From G963665495 sp963677785 (GTDB lineage Bacteria; Desulfobacterota; Desulfovibrionia; Desulfovibrionales; Desulfovibrionaceae): a stretch of 64,000 nucleotides of DNA. Both the position numbers and the translations under genes were made by a program. Position 1 is the first letter of the stretch; each line of letters starts with the position of its first letter. Of this stretch, positions 1 through 7,942 are shown piece by piece. Location of the stretch: the NCBI GenBank assembly GCA_963677785.2, contig CAXXDH010000003.1:3472001-3536000 (forward strand), read 5' to 3'. The notes below the pieces were generated by a model. That model made no database searches, was not told where the DNA came from, and saw nothing but the letters and a program-made list of their open reading frames with translations.

Positions 1-60
1 TATGGACAAATTGTTGCGCTGGATAATGCCAAAGAACTGATTGTAAAACAATGTAACTAA
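1..60 (+). CDS. Possible 3' end of a gene entering from the left
   Basis: Frame 1 is open from the first base to a TAA at 58-60 and reads YGQIVALDNAKELIVKQCN. The composition is protein-like, but nineteen codons are too few to name a family. It could equally be a chance open frame. Reading the sequence to the left of the window would settle it. Confidence 0.3.
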   Translation, partial: YGQIVALDNAKELIVKQCN

Positions 61-364
61 AATAGCAGTGAATATTACTGATTTGCTTTTTGTTACTGAG
101 GAAGTAAATCTGATTGTGAATGTAATTAGTGTTATAATTATGTATTTCTATTGTTTTTTTGTATGAGACTAGAGCTAAATAGCTGGAAGTTGGGTATTTT
201 TCGCTCCCAGGCTGAATTTGTTTTTAGTACTTCAACTGCTTGCATCTGTACTAGAGACGTTTTAACATTGTATGAAAACATGCAGAATTGTCTTGCCGCC
301 GCCAGTTCTTTGTAAGTGCCGCATATAACATGCATCTAGTATTTATTTTTTATTGGGGAATGAT
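61..364. other. AT-rich intergenic region before the hybrid kinase
   Basis: About 300 bp of AT-rich DNA with no convincing gene. A minus-strand open frame at 138-335 lacks a good ribosome binding site and resembles no family. The region presumably carries the promoter of the downstream kinase, but no clear -35/-10 pair or operator stands out. Confidence 0.4.
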
Positions 365-3300
365 ATGGTAATGAGAAGGAGTCTCTCTAGTCTTTTTTTT
401 ATTTCCATCATTTCCATAGTCCTCTTTTTTTTTCTTTTTCTCATTTCCTTACTTTCTTTTATGGCAAAAAATGAGTTTGCAAATGATTCAAGTCGATTAC
501 GTAAAGAATATTATGAGTCGCAGCGTGTTCTTTTAAAAAGTGAAGTGCATGAAGCCATAGAATACGCGATGTTCATGCGGGCAAAATCCAAGGCTGAATC
601 TAACGAACGGTTCAAATCACGAGTGAGTCAAGCGTTGGCGGTTGTCTCAACGCTCTATGCCGAGTTGCCCCATGAGGGAGTGGAAAAAAGGTTGGTGGAT
701 GTGCTCCGGGCCATGCAATGGGACAACGGGCAAGGCCATTATTTCATACTTGATTCTACCGGCCGCGTTTTGCTGGGAGAACAAGCGCTGGCCGAGTGCA
801 GGGTCTCGGACGGGAAGGGAAAGCTGTCCCCGAAATCTGGTCTCGTGAAGAAGTTGCTGCAGGTTGTGCCGCGAGATGGCGAAGGCTTTTTTGAGTACGC
901 CTGTTCGAAAGCAGAGGGAGGCAATGAGGAAAAGTATTTTCGAAAAAGTGCTTTCGTTCAGTATTTCAAGTCGTTGGGATGGCTGATAGGCTACGGTGTT
1001 TCACTGGATGCGTTGGACAAAAAGGTTCAGAGTGTAGTTGCGCAACGTTTGTCGCAACTGCATTTTGGTACGGATGGCTATATTTTTGTTAAAACGTATG
1101 ACGGAGTAGAGGTAGTGAATGCGACCCAGCCATTTTTGGTTGGGAAGAATATCCGGGACCTGTCCGGAATGAAAGGAGCAGAAGTCAACAAGGACCTGTT
1201 ACGGGCGGCTCAGCAGGAAAATGGCGGCTTTGTCACCTATCACTGGCACAACCCGCGTACGGGGAAACAGTCGGAGAAGATATCGTACACCCTGGCGATT
1301 CCGGAGTGGGAATGGATAGTTGGAGCCGGGATCTACGTAGACGAATTGGACAAAATTATAGCCCAGAAATCCTTGCAGGTTCAGAATCGAATCAAAAATT
1401 ATGTCATTCAGACCGGTTTGATTCTGATAGCCGTGTTGCTGCTGTCGGTGGTAATCGCGTATCTTCTGAGCAACCGTCTCCAGATGCAGTTTGATATTTT
1501 CCTTTCCTATTTTAGAAAATCCGCCGTGTCCAATGAAAAGATCGATAAAAGCAGCCTGACTATTTTTGAATTTCAGGGACTTGCCGACAGCATTAACCAG
1601 ATGGTTGACGAGCGGCGCCGTTCTCAGCAGAGAATTCTGGAATCCGAAGCACGCTTTCGTGGATTATTTGAACAATCTCCTTTGAGTATTCAGATTTTTT
1701 CTTCAACAGGAGATTTGATCAAGGCGAATCAAGCCTTTGAGCGTATGTTCGGGATGTGGGAAGCAGACCTTTTGTTGACCCGATACAACATCTTCAAGCG
1801 GCGACGTCCCTATGACGATCAATTGCTGGAGTCTATTCGGAAAGGGTTCGCAGGGGAGTTTGTGCAGCTTGAAGACATGCTCGTCAGAAGGCTGATGGAA
1901 GACGAAGTCAGAGTCACCTGGCTCAGGGGATCCGTTTATCCTGTGAAAGGGGAACAGGATGCGTTGCTCGAAGTCATTATTATGCACGAGGAGGTCACGG
2001 ACCTGCGGATTGCGGATCAGGCCCGGAAACAGGCCTTGAGGTGGCATGAAGGCGTGAATCGGATGTTCGACGGCATTTTCAGCTGCGACAGCCTCTGTTA
2101 TCTGGCCGAACGCATCACCCAGGGTATTGTGGATACTTTTGAAGCGGACTTCTGCCGCCTCTGGATTATTCGGGATAAAAACGATCAGGCGTCCGGACTG
2201 GAAAAGAGCTGTCCTGCAGCAGACAGCGAGATGCTGATTCCGCTTGACGGGGAGCGTTTTCTGACATTGCTTTCCGGTTCGGGGCGCTATGCCAATGGGG
2301 AGGGAGAACAGCTTCGCGTACCGTTTTGCGAGCATTACATCGGATTGATTGCCTCCGGCGAATCAGGAAAATATGTGAGCAATGATCTGACAAAGGACTC
2401 TCCGGCGGGTACGGATGATTGGGAAAAACGGCTCGGATTGCTTTCTTTTGCCGGCTACAGGCTGCCGGATGAGTCAGGTTTACCCCGCGGCGTTCTTGCT
2501 CTTTTTTCCAGGCATCAGATTTCTCAAGAAAAAGATGATGTTTTGCAGCTTGTGGCGAATACGGCGGCACATGTGATTCAACTTGGACTGGCTACGGAAG
2601 AGCTGAAGCATGAGACCGAAGAACGTAAAAAGGCCGAAAAGCGTTTGCTTCGGCTCAATGAAGAGCTGGAGCGCCGGGTAGAAGCTCGTACGCAGGAATT
2701 GATGGAAGCCAACGAGGAACTCGAACAGGCGACCAAGGCCAAAAGTGAATTTCTTGCAAATATGAGCCACGAGATTCGTACCCCCATGAACGCGATCATC
2801 GGCCTCAATGATCTGATGTTCATGACGAAATTGACAGCCAAACAGAAGGGATATCTGGAGAAGATACGTAGTGCGACACTGTCTTTGCTGGATATCATCA
2901 ATGACGTTCTGGATTTTTCCAAAATTGAGGCCGGAAAGCTTGAACTGGAAGAAACGCCCTTTGAGCTTTGGGAAGTCTTTGAAAAAGTAACGGACATTTT
3001 TACTGTCAAAGCACTGGAGAAAGGGCTGGAATTGATATTGGACATCGCGGATGAGGTCCCTGAAATCCTCATGGGGGATCCTTACAGACTTGGACAAGTG
3101 CTGATCAACCTGACCAGCAATGCCGTAAAATTTACAGACAATGGGAGCATTGTTATCCGCGCCATGCTGGAGTCCTCGGATGTTGCTGAGGCGGTAATCC
3201 GTTTTTCCGTCAAGGATCAAGGCATCGGTATTTCCCAAGATGCAATACCCTATCTTTTTGATTCCTTTACTCAGGCTGACGGCTCAACAACCCGGAAATA

Positions 3301-5029
3301 TGGCGGCACCGGATTGGGGCTGGCCATTTGCAAGAGACTTGTGGAAGCGCTGGGCGGGGACATCGATGTTTCGAGTCAGCCGGGCGTGGGGACTGAATTT
3401 GTCTTCACTGCTTCGTTCAAATGGGATCAAAGCATGGTGCGGCAAATCTGGAGCGCTCCCGATGAAATACGTGGCATGCGTATTCTTGTTGCCGATGACA
3501 ATCCGGAAGTTCTGGAACTTCTTCTGCAGTATCTGCAGTCCTTTGGATTCGAAGCGCAGGCAGCTTCGTCAGGCAGGGAGGCCCTTGATGCTTTGCTGGA
3601 AGCTGCCGAGGACGAACCGTATGCCCTGGTGATTCTGGATTTGTTCATGGCTGGAATGGACGGTATCCAACTCTGTCGAGAAATGCGGCGTTTTGAGCTG
3701 GAGTCCGCTCTTCCGCACGCTGTGGTTATTCTCATGGGAACGGCTTTTGTGGATGATGAGATAATCCAGCAGGCCGAATGCGAAGGTGCTACCGACTATA
3801 TTCTAAAACCTGTCAGCAAACATGAATTGTTTCAGGCTATTCTTACGGCTCTGGGGGTGGAGATTAATCTGGAGCCGTTACAGACTGAAATGTTAGGACA
3901 AAGACAGATGGAAGATGCCTGGGAACAACTCAAAGGAGCCAGAGTGCTGCTTGTTGAAGATAATCCCGTGAATCAGGTTGTCGCCGTCGAATTGCTCGAA
4001 AATATGGGCTTGCAGGTGGATATGGCGCAGAACGGCATTAAGGCCCTGGAACGCCTTGACGCGATGCTTGCACTCTCGGGAACGGAAGTCAGATCGTATG
4101 ATGTGATTTTGATGGACGTTCAGATGCCCGGGATGGACGGGTTTGAGACAACACGCAGAATTCGGCGGCTTGCTGCAACAGATGCCGGCAGCGTACTGCA
4201 GAAGATACCCATCATTGCCATGACGGCGCATGCAATCAAAGGGGATTGCGAAAAGTGTATGGCAGCCGGAATGAATGATTATATGAGTAAACCAATAAAT
4301 TCCAGAGAGCTTAGGTTTATGCTCACTAAATGGATAGGCAATGATTCCCGAACAACCCCGTATGCCGCTGTGTGTCCTTCAGGAGAGCAGTCCGACTCTC
4401 TTGATATTCAGAACCCGGAAGAGGATTCGATTGAAGCGTTTTTGGATACTGCCGAGGGAATCGAACAACTGGGGGGGAATAAGCGGCTGTATTATCGGAT
4501 GGTGGCCGAGTTTATCCGCAGCTATGAAAGTACTGGCGAGCACATCCGAAATTTGATTCAGCAAGGGAAAGATATTTCCGAACTGCACCGTGAGGCGCAC
4601 AATGTCAAAGGAATCGCAGGCAACCTTGTGTCCAGGACAATACAGGATGTAGCGCGGCAGCTGGAGGAGAATCTTGCGCATGGAAAATCCCCGGCAGCTG
4701 AAAATTTAGCTCTCCATTTTGCCGACCTTCTGGATTCCGTGGTGTCTGAACTCAAAGGATTGCAAGCAGCAGAGGTGGATTCTGTATCGAAAGTTCAATC
4801 CCCTGAACAATTTGAAGCGTTGTTTCATCAGTTGTACGGGCTGGTGGAAAATTTTGATATTCGAGCACTGGATTTTCTTGAACCCATGCTTGACCACATG
4901 GAACAAGACAATGGAAACGATGGTCAGTATCGTGATCAGCTGACCAACTTACTGCGGACATTTGAGTTTGCTGACGCGCTGGCTCTGCTCGACGTATTGG
5001 CTAAAGAAAATAACATCAGCAACCCCTAG
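365..5029 (+). CDS. Hybrid sensor histidine kinase (Cache, PAS, GAF, HisKA, HATPase, two REC, HPt)
   Basis: This 1554-aa inner-membrane phosphorelay kinase has a first membrane helix at about 9-32, a periplasmic region with two Cache-like repeats (ending GYGVSLDALDKKV and GAGIYVDELDKII), and a second helix near 345-368. A PAS domain (about 430-555), a GAF-like region (560-740) and a coiled coil follow. The kinase core has H-box SHEIRTPMNAIIG (His about 802) and G2 box GGTGLGLAI. Two receivers carry acceptor Asp near 1092 (ILDLFMAGMDG) and 1251 (LMDVQMPGMDG). An HPt domain has REAHNVKGIAGN (His about 1412). Every relay residue is present, so His-Asp-His-Asp transfer is possible within one chain. 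An in-frame TTG lies at 353. ATG 365 was preferred because GGGGAA precedes it; ATG 371 is also possible. No DNA-binding output domain is present. It heads a run of four kinases. Confidence 0.9.
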   Translation: MVMRRSLSSLFFISIISIVLFFFLFLISLLSFMAKNEFANDSSRLRKEYYESQRVLLKSEVHEAIEYAMFMRAKSKAESNERFKSRVSQALAVVSTLYAELPHEGVEKRLVDVLRAMQWDNGQGHYFILDSTGRVLLGEQALAECRVSDGKGKLSPKSGLVKKLLQVVPRDGEGFFEYACSKAEGGNEEKYFRKSAFVQYFKSLGWLIGYGVSLDALDKKVQSVVAQRLSQLHFGTDGYIFVKTYDGVEVVNATQPFLVGKNIRDLSGMKGAEVNKDLLRAAQQENGGFVTYHWHNPRTGKQSEKISYTLAIPEWEWIVGAGIYVDELDKIIAQKSLQVQNRIKNYVIQTGLILIAVLLLSVVIAYLLSNRLQMQFDIFLSYFRKSAVSNEKIDKSSLTIFEFQGLADSINQMVDERRRSQQRILESEARFRGLFEQSPLSIQIFSSTGDLIKANQAFERMFGMWEADLLLTRYNIFKRRRPYDDQLLESIRKGFAGEFVQLEDMLVRRLMEDEVRVTWLRGSVYPVKGEQDALLEVIIMHEEVTDLRIADQARKQALRWHEGVNRMFDGIFSCDSLCYLAERITQGIVDTFEADFCRLWIIRDKNDQASGLEKSCPAADSEMLIPLDGERFLTLLSGSGRYANGEGEQLRVPFCEHYIGLIASGESGKYVSNDLTKDSPAGTDDWEKRLGLLSFAGYRLPDESGLPRGVLALFSRHQISQEKDDVLQLVANTAAHVIQLGLATEELKHETEERKKAEKRLLRLNEELERRVEARTQELMEANEELEQATKAKSEFLANMSHEIRTPMNAIIGLNDLMFMTKLTAKQKGYLEKIRSATLSLLDIINDVLDFSKIEAGKLELEETPFELWEVFEKVTDIFTVKALEKGLELILDIADEVPEILMGDPYRLGQVLINLTSNAVKFTDNGSIVIRAMLESSDVAEAVIRFSVKDQGIGISQDAIPYLFDSFTQADGSTTRKYGGTGLGLAICKRLVEALGGDIDVSSQPGVGTEFVFTASFKWDQSMVRQIWSAPDEIRGMRILVADDNPEVLELLLQYLQSFGFEAQAASSGREALDALLEAAEDEPYALVILDLFMAGMDGIQLCREMRRFELESALPHAVVILMGTAFVDDEIIQQAECEGATDYILKPVSKHELFQAILTALGVEINLEPLQTEMLGQRQMEDAWEQLKGARVLLVEDNPVNQVVAVELLENMGLQVDMAQNGIKALERLDAMLALSGTEVRSYDVILMDVQMPGMDGFETTRRIRRLAATDAGSVLQKIPIIAMTAHAIKGDCEKCMAAGMNDYMSKPINSRELRFMLTKWIGNDSRTTPYAAVCPSGEQSDSLDIQNPEEDSIEAFLDTAEGIEQLGGNKRLYYRMVAEFIRSYESTGEHIRNLIQQGKDISELHREAHNVKGIAGNLVSRTIQDVARQLEENLAHGKSPAAENLALHFADLLDSVVSELKGLQAAEVDSVSKVQSPEQFEALFHQLYGLVENFDIRALDFLEPMLDHMEQDNGNDGQYRDQLTNLLRTFEFADALALLDVLAKENNISNP

Positions 5030-5096
5030 TTATTGCAAAAAAATTTAATTTTTTTGTATTGAGTTATGGGGGAAGACCACACCATTGGCGAAGCCA

Positions 5097-5119
5097 GCGG
5101 CGTATCCCGCAGGAGCGGG
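5097..5119 (+). repeat. Short hairpin repeat with AGGA loop, copy 1
   Basis: This 23-bp sequence matches 55289-55311 at 21 of 23 positions. Its second half can fold as CCCGC-AGGA-GCGGG. It lies about 55 nt upstream of the annotated start at 5174; the second copy sits about 50 nt upstream of the start at 55361. A role as an RNA regulatory hairpin, for example a CsrA-type GGA-in-loop site, is speculation. Confidence 0.35.
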
Positions 5120-5173
5120 GTGTTACGTATGTATCACGCCTAACATGAAAAATTTTATGAGCGGCATGGAAGA

Positions 5174-6424
5174 ATGAGTACTGGAACGTATCGTACGCAA
5201 GCTATGGAGTTGAGGGAGATGTCCGCAAAAGAAGTGAGAAAACGGGTATTGGTCGTTGATGACGATGTTACGAATATTGACCTGATTACTTCGATTTTAC
5301 AGGATACGTACGAGGTTCATTCAGCTTTTAATGGGATGGACGCCCTCGATTTCGTCAAAGGGGGCGGTAATCCGGATATCATACTTTTGGATGTGGTAAT
5401 GCCCAAAATGGACGGATACGCGGTATGTGCGGAATTGAAATCCGATCCGAAGACCGCAGGCATTCCAGTTATTTTTATTTCGGCATTACATAGCCCGGGA
5501 GATGAGGCCCGGGGATTGCGACTTGGGGCCATGGACTACTTAAGCAAGCCCCTTGCCCCGGCCATTGTACATCTTCGTATAAAGACGCAACTAGAATTAA
5601 AAGCGCATCGTGAACAACTCGAAGAACTCGTTGCAGCCAAAGCGAGCCAGTTGAAAAGGGCCTACGACGATTTGAAGGAGTTGGACAGGCTGAAATCAGC
5701 TTTGTTGGATTCCGTTTCGCACGAATTGCGCACACCTTTGACCTCCGTAATTGGATTCGCCAAAGTATCTGAAAAAAAGCTTGCTTCGAGTGTTGCAGAG
5801 AAGCTGGACAGTGAAAAGGATGCGAAAATCAAAAAGGTCGTATCGCAGGTTATGGAAAATTTGCACTGTATCGCTTTAGAGGCCGAACATTTGAGTCTCC
5901 AGGTTCAGAACGTAATGGAATTTTCCGAACTGGTGGCGGATAACCTTAAGATAGCTACAGGCCCCATTGATATCGGTCCTCTGCTGCAAAGAACAATTGC
6001 TCTCGCACATGAGATGCTGCATGAGCATATGATGGAGTTGGAAACCGACATCGAAGATGATTTGCCGTTGGTCCTGGGAAATCAGCACCGACTGGAGCAG
6101 GTTTTGGAAAATTTGTTTTCCAATGCAATTAAATTTAATGTGACAGGGGGGGGTGTTCGTTGCAACGCCAGATGTTCTGGAAATGAAGTCATCATAGAAA
6201 TTCGGGATTCCGGCCCTGGCATATCTGCCGAGGAACAGGAGCTTATTTTTCATCACTTCGAACAATTGGGTGACTCCTTGACAGGCAAACCCAAAGGTTT
6301 GGGTATTGGTCTTTCATTGAGTCAGGTTATTATGGAAAGGTTGCAGGGAAGAATCTGGGTGAGCAGTGAAGTTGGCAAGGGGAGCACGTTTTCCATTGCT
6401 TTGCCCGTGTCCCTGGATGAGTAA
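5174..6424 (+). CDS. Receiver-histidine kinase fusion (REC-HisKA-HATPase)
   Basis: This 416-aa soluble protein has its receiver domain at the N-terminus: acidic pair in VLVVDDD, phosphoacceptor Asp73 in LLDVVMPKMDG, Lys125 in DYLSKP. A short coiled coil leads to a HisKA domain (His183 in SHELRTPLTSVIGFAK) and a HATPase domain with N-box ENLFSNAIKFN and G2 box GLGIGLSLSQ. This architecture fits a kinase activated by phosphotransfer from another kinase, and the hybrid kinase 144 bp upstream is the natural candidate (inference). The segment between the two HisKA helices is longer than usual, as in the kinases at 7943 and 33260. Start codons at 5204 and 5219 are alternatives, because no ribosome binding site decides clearly. 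No membrane segment or DNA-binding domain is present. Confidence 0.88.
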   Translation: MSTGTYRTQAMELREMSAKEVRKRVLVVDDDVTNIDLITSILQDTYEVHSAFNGMDALDFVKGGGNPDIILLDVVMPKMDGYAVCAELKSDPKTAGIPVIFISALHSPGDEARGLRLGAMDYLSKPLAPAIVHLRIKTQLELKAHREQLEELVAAKASQLKRAYDDLKELDRLKSALLDSVSHELRTPLTSVIGFAKVSEKKLASSVAEKLDSEKDAKIKKVVSQVMENLHCIALEAEHLSLQVQNVMEFSELVADNLKIATGPIDIGPLLQRTIALAHEMLHEHMMELETDIEDDLPLVLGNQHRLEQVLENLFSNAIKFNVTGGGVRCNARCSGNEVIIEIRDSGPGISAEEQELIFHHFEQLGDSLTGKPKGLGIGLSLSQVIMERLQGRIWVSSEVGKGSTFSIALPVSLDE

Positions 6425-6470
6425 CTGTTGATCGAGCCTTTTTTACATACGGTTTATCCGGAGTTAATTC

Positions 6471-7613
6471 ATGGCTAATGACGCGCAACCCGGTTCAAAG
6501 AAACGGGTACTTATAGTAGATGATGATATCACAAACATTCGATTGTTGGCAGATGTATTGGAGGATGAATATATAATCAGCCCCGCTCTGAATGGGAAAC
6601 AGGCTCTGGTTATCGCGAGCTCTTCCAAAAAGCCTGATCTGATTTTGCTTGATGTGATTATGCCGGGGATGGATGGATATGAAGTATGCAACTTTTTGAA
6701 AAAAAATCCAGAAACTTCTGCTATTCCAGTCATATTTATCACCGCTATACAAGAGGTGGTGGATGAGGCCAAAGGATTGGATTACGGCGCCATTGATTTT
6801 GTGCGCAAGCCGTTCAGTCCGCCATCCATCAAAGCGCGGGTCAGGAATCACATTGCCTTGAAAGTGGCCAGGGAGATGTTGGAAACCCAAAATGAGGAGT
6901 TGCGTAAATACAATCAACTCAGAGAAGATGTGGAGCGTATTACCCGGCATGATTTGAGAACTCCCCTAAGTACGATCATTGGAGTGCCGCAGTTGATGCT
7001 CAACGATAATCCAACTCCAAAACAGGCGAGGCAGCTGCGAAGAATTGAAAATGCTGGTTATCGCATGTTGCACATGCTCAACCTTTCTCTTGATTTGTTC
7101 AAAATGGAAACAGGTGCCTATGTACTCGCACCGGCATGTATTGATTTGATCCCATTATTAAATAATATCATTGAAGAGATGGGGGCATTATGCAGATCTT
7201 ATAGTGTAAATCTTGCATTGATAGTGAATGGTGTACCAATATCTACCAAGGAAATACGCTTTCTTGTACATGGAGAGGAATTACTCTGTTACAGCCTTTT
7301 GACGAATTTGATAAAAAATGCCATTGAAGCATCTCCAGAGGAGAGCATCGTCACAGTATTTCTTGATGATCATGAAGATAAAAGTATTATGATTCATAAT
7401 CAGGGAGAGGTGCCGGAAGACGTACGTACGACTTTTTTTGAAAAATATACCACGAGTGGAAAGGACAAAGGAACGGGGTTAGGTACGTATTCGGCCAAAT
7501 TGATCACCCAGACTCTGGGGGGGACCATCTCGATGCAGACCTCTCCTAATTCAGGGACGACTATTACCGTACTTCTCCCCACGGTATACCCTGCCACGAT
7601 TTCCTGCTCTTGA
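6471..7613 (+). CDS. Receiver-histidine kinase fusion with variant ATPase box
   Basis: This 380-aa soluble protein starts 46 bp after the previous gene and has GGAG seven bases before its ATG. The receiver has VLIVDDD, Asp61 in LLDVIMPGMDG and Lys113 in FVRKPF. The phosphoacceptor helix reads ITRHDLRTPLSTIIG (His160), with HD in place of HE. The ATPase domain has N-box NLIKNAIEAS and a G2 box GTGLGTYSAKL instead of the usual GTGLGLAI. The same C-terminal signature appears in the PocR kinase at 37297. The tandem order with the preceding receiver-kinase suggests one signalling chain. No output domain follows the kinase. Confidence 0.87.
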   Translation: MANDAQPGSKKRVLIVDDDITNIRLLADVLEDEYIISPALNGKQALVIASSSKKPDLILLDVIMPGMDGYEVCNFLKKNPETSAIPVIFITAIQEVVDEAKGLDYGAIDFVRKPFSPPSIKARVRNHIALKVAREMLETQNEELRKYNQLREDVERITRHDLRTPLSTIIGVPQLMLNDNPTPKQARQLRRIENAGYRMLHMLNLSLDLFKMETGAYVLAPACIDLIPLLNNIIEEMGALCRSYSVNLALIVNGVPISTKEIRFLVHGEELLCYSLLTNLIKNAIEASPEESIVTVFLDDHEDKSIMIHNQGEVPEDVRTTFFEKYTTSGKDKGTGLGTYSAKLITQTLGGTISMQTSPNSGTTITVLLPTVYPATISCS

Positions 7614-7942
7614 GGCGGATGAAACGAAGATCGTGCGCAAGCGTCTCCGGTATATTGGGAGATGATCATTTTGCAATGAAAAAAAACTATATCCTTGCGC
7701 TGCAGGAGTTTTTTTTGGTATTGCCCAAAAGTCTGTTCTCACTGAGTTGCCAAAGGTCCACATTTTAATGAAGTTGTCTTATGGTATAGAACTGAAAAGT
7801 AAAGATATAATGACAACTACTGGAATAATGCACAAGGAATACGGATGTAGAAGCATACTCATAATTCTTGATGCGTTGTAACAAGAAATATATCGCATAG
7901 GGGCTTCTTACAATCTCTACGCTTACAAGGGATACAAAGGTA
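7614..7942. other. Intergenic region before the three-PAS kinase
   Basis: About 330 bp without a supported gene. It becomes AT-rich towards the downstream start. No convincing terminator, riboswitch or operator was found. The gap suggests that the gene at 7943 has its own promoter. Confidence 0.35.

Noticed and set aside
138..335. A 65-codon minus-strand open frame upstream of the hybrid kinase
   Set aside because: AT-rich, no ribosome binding site and no domain; likely chance.
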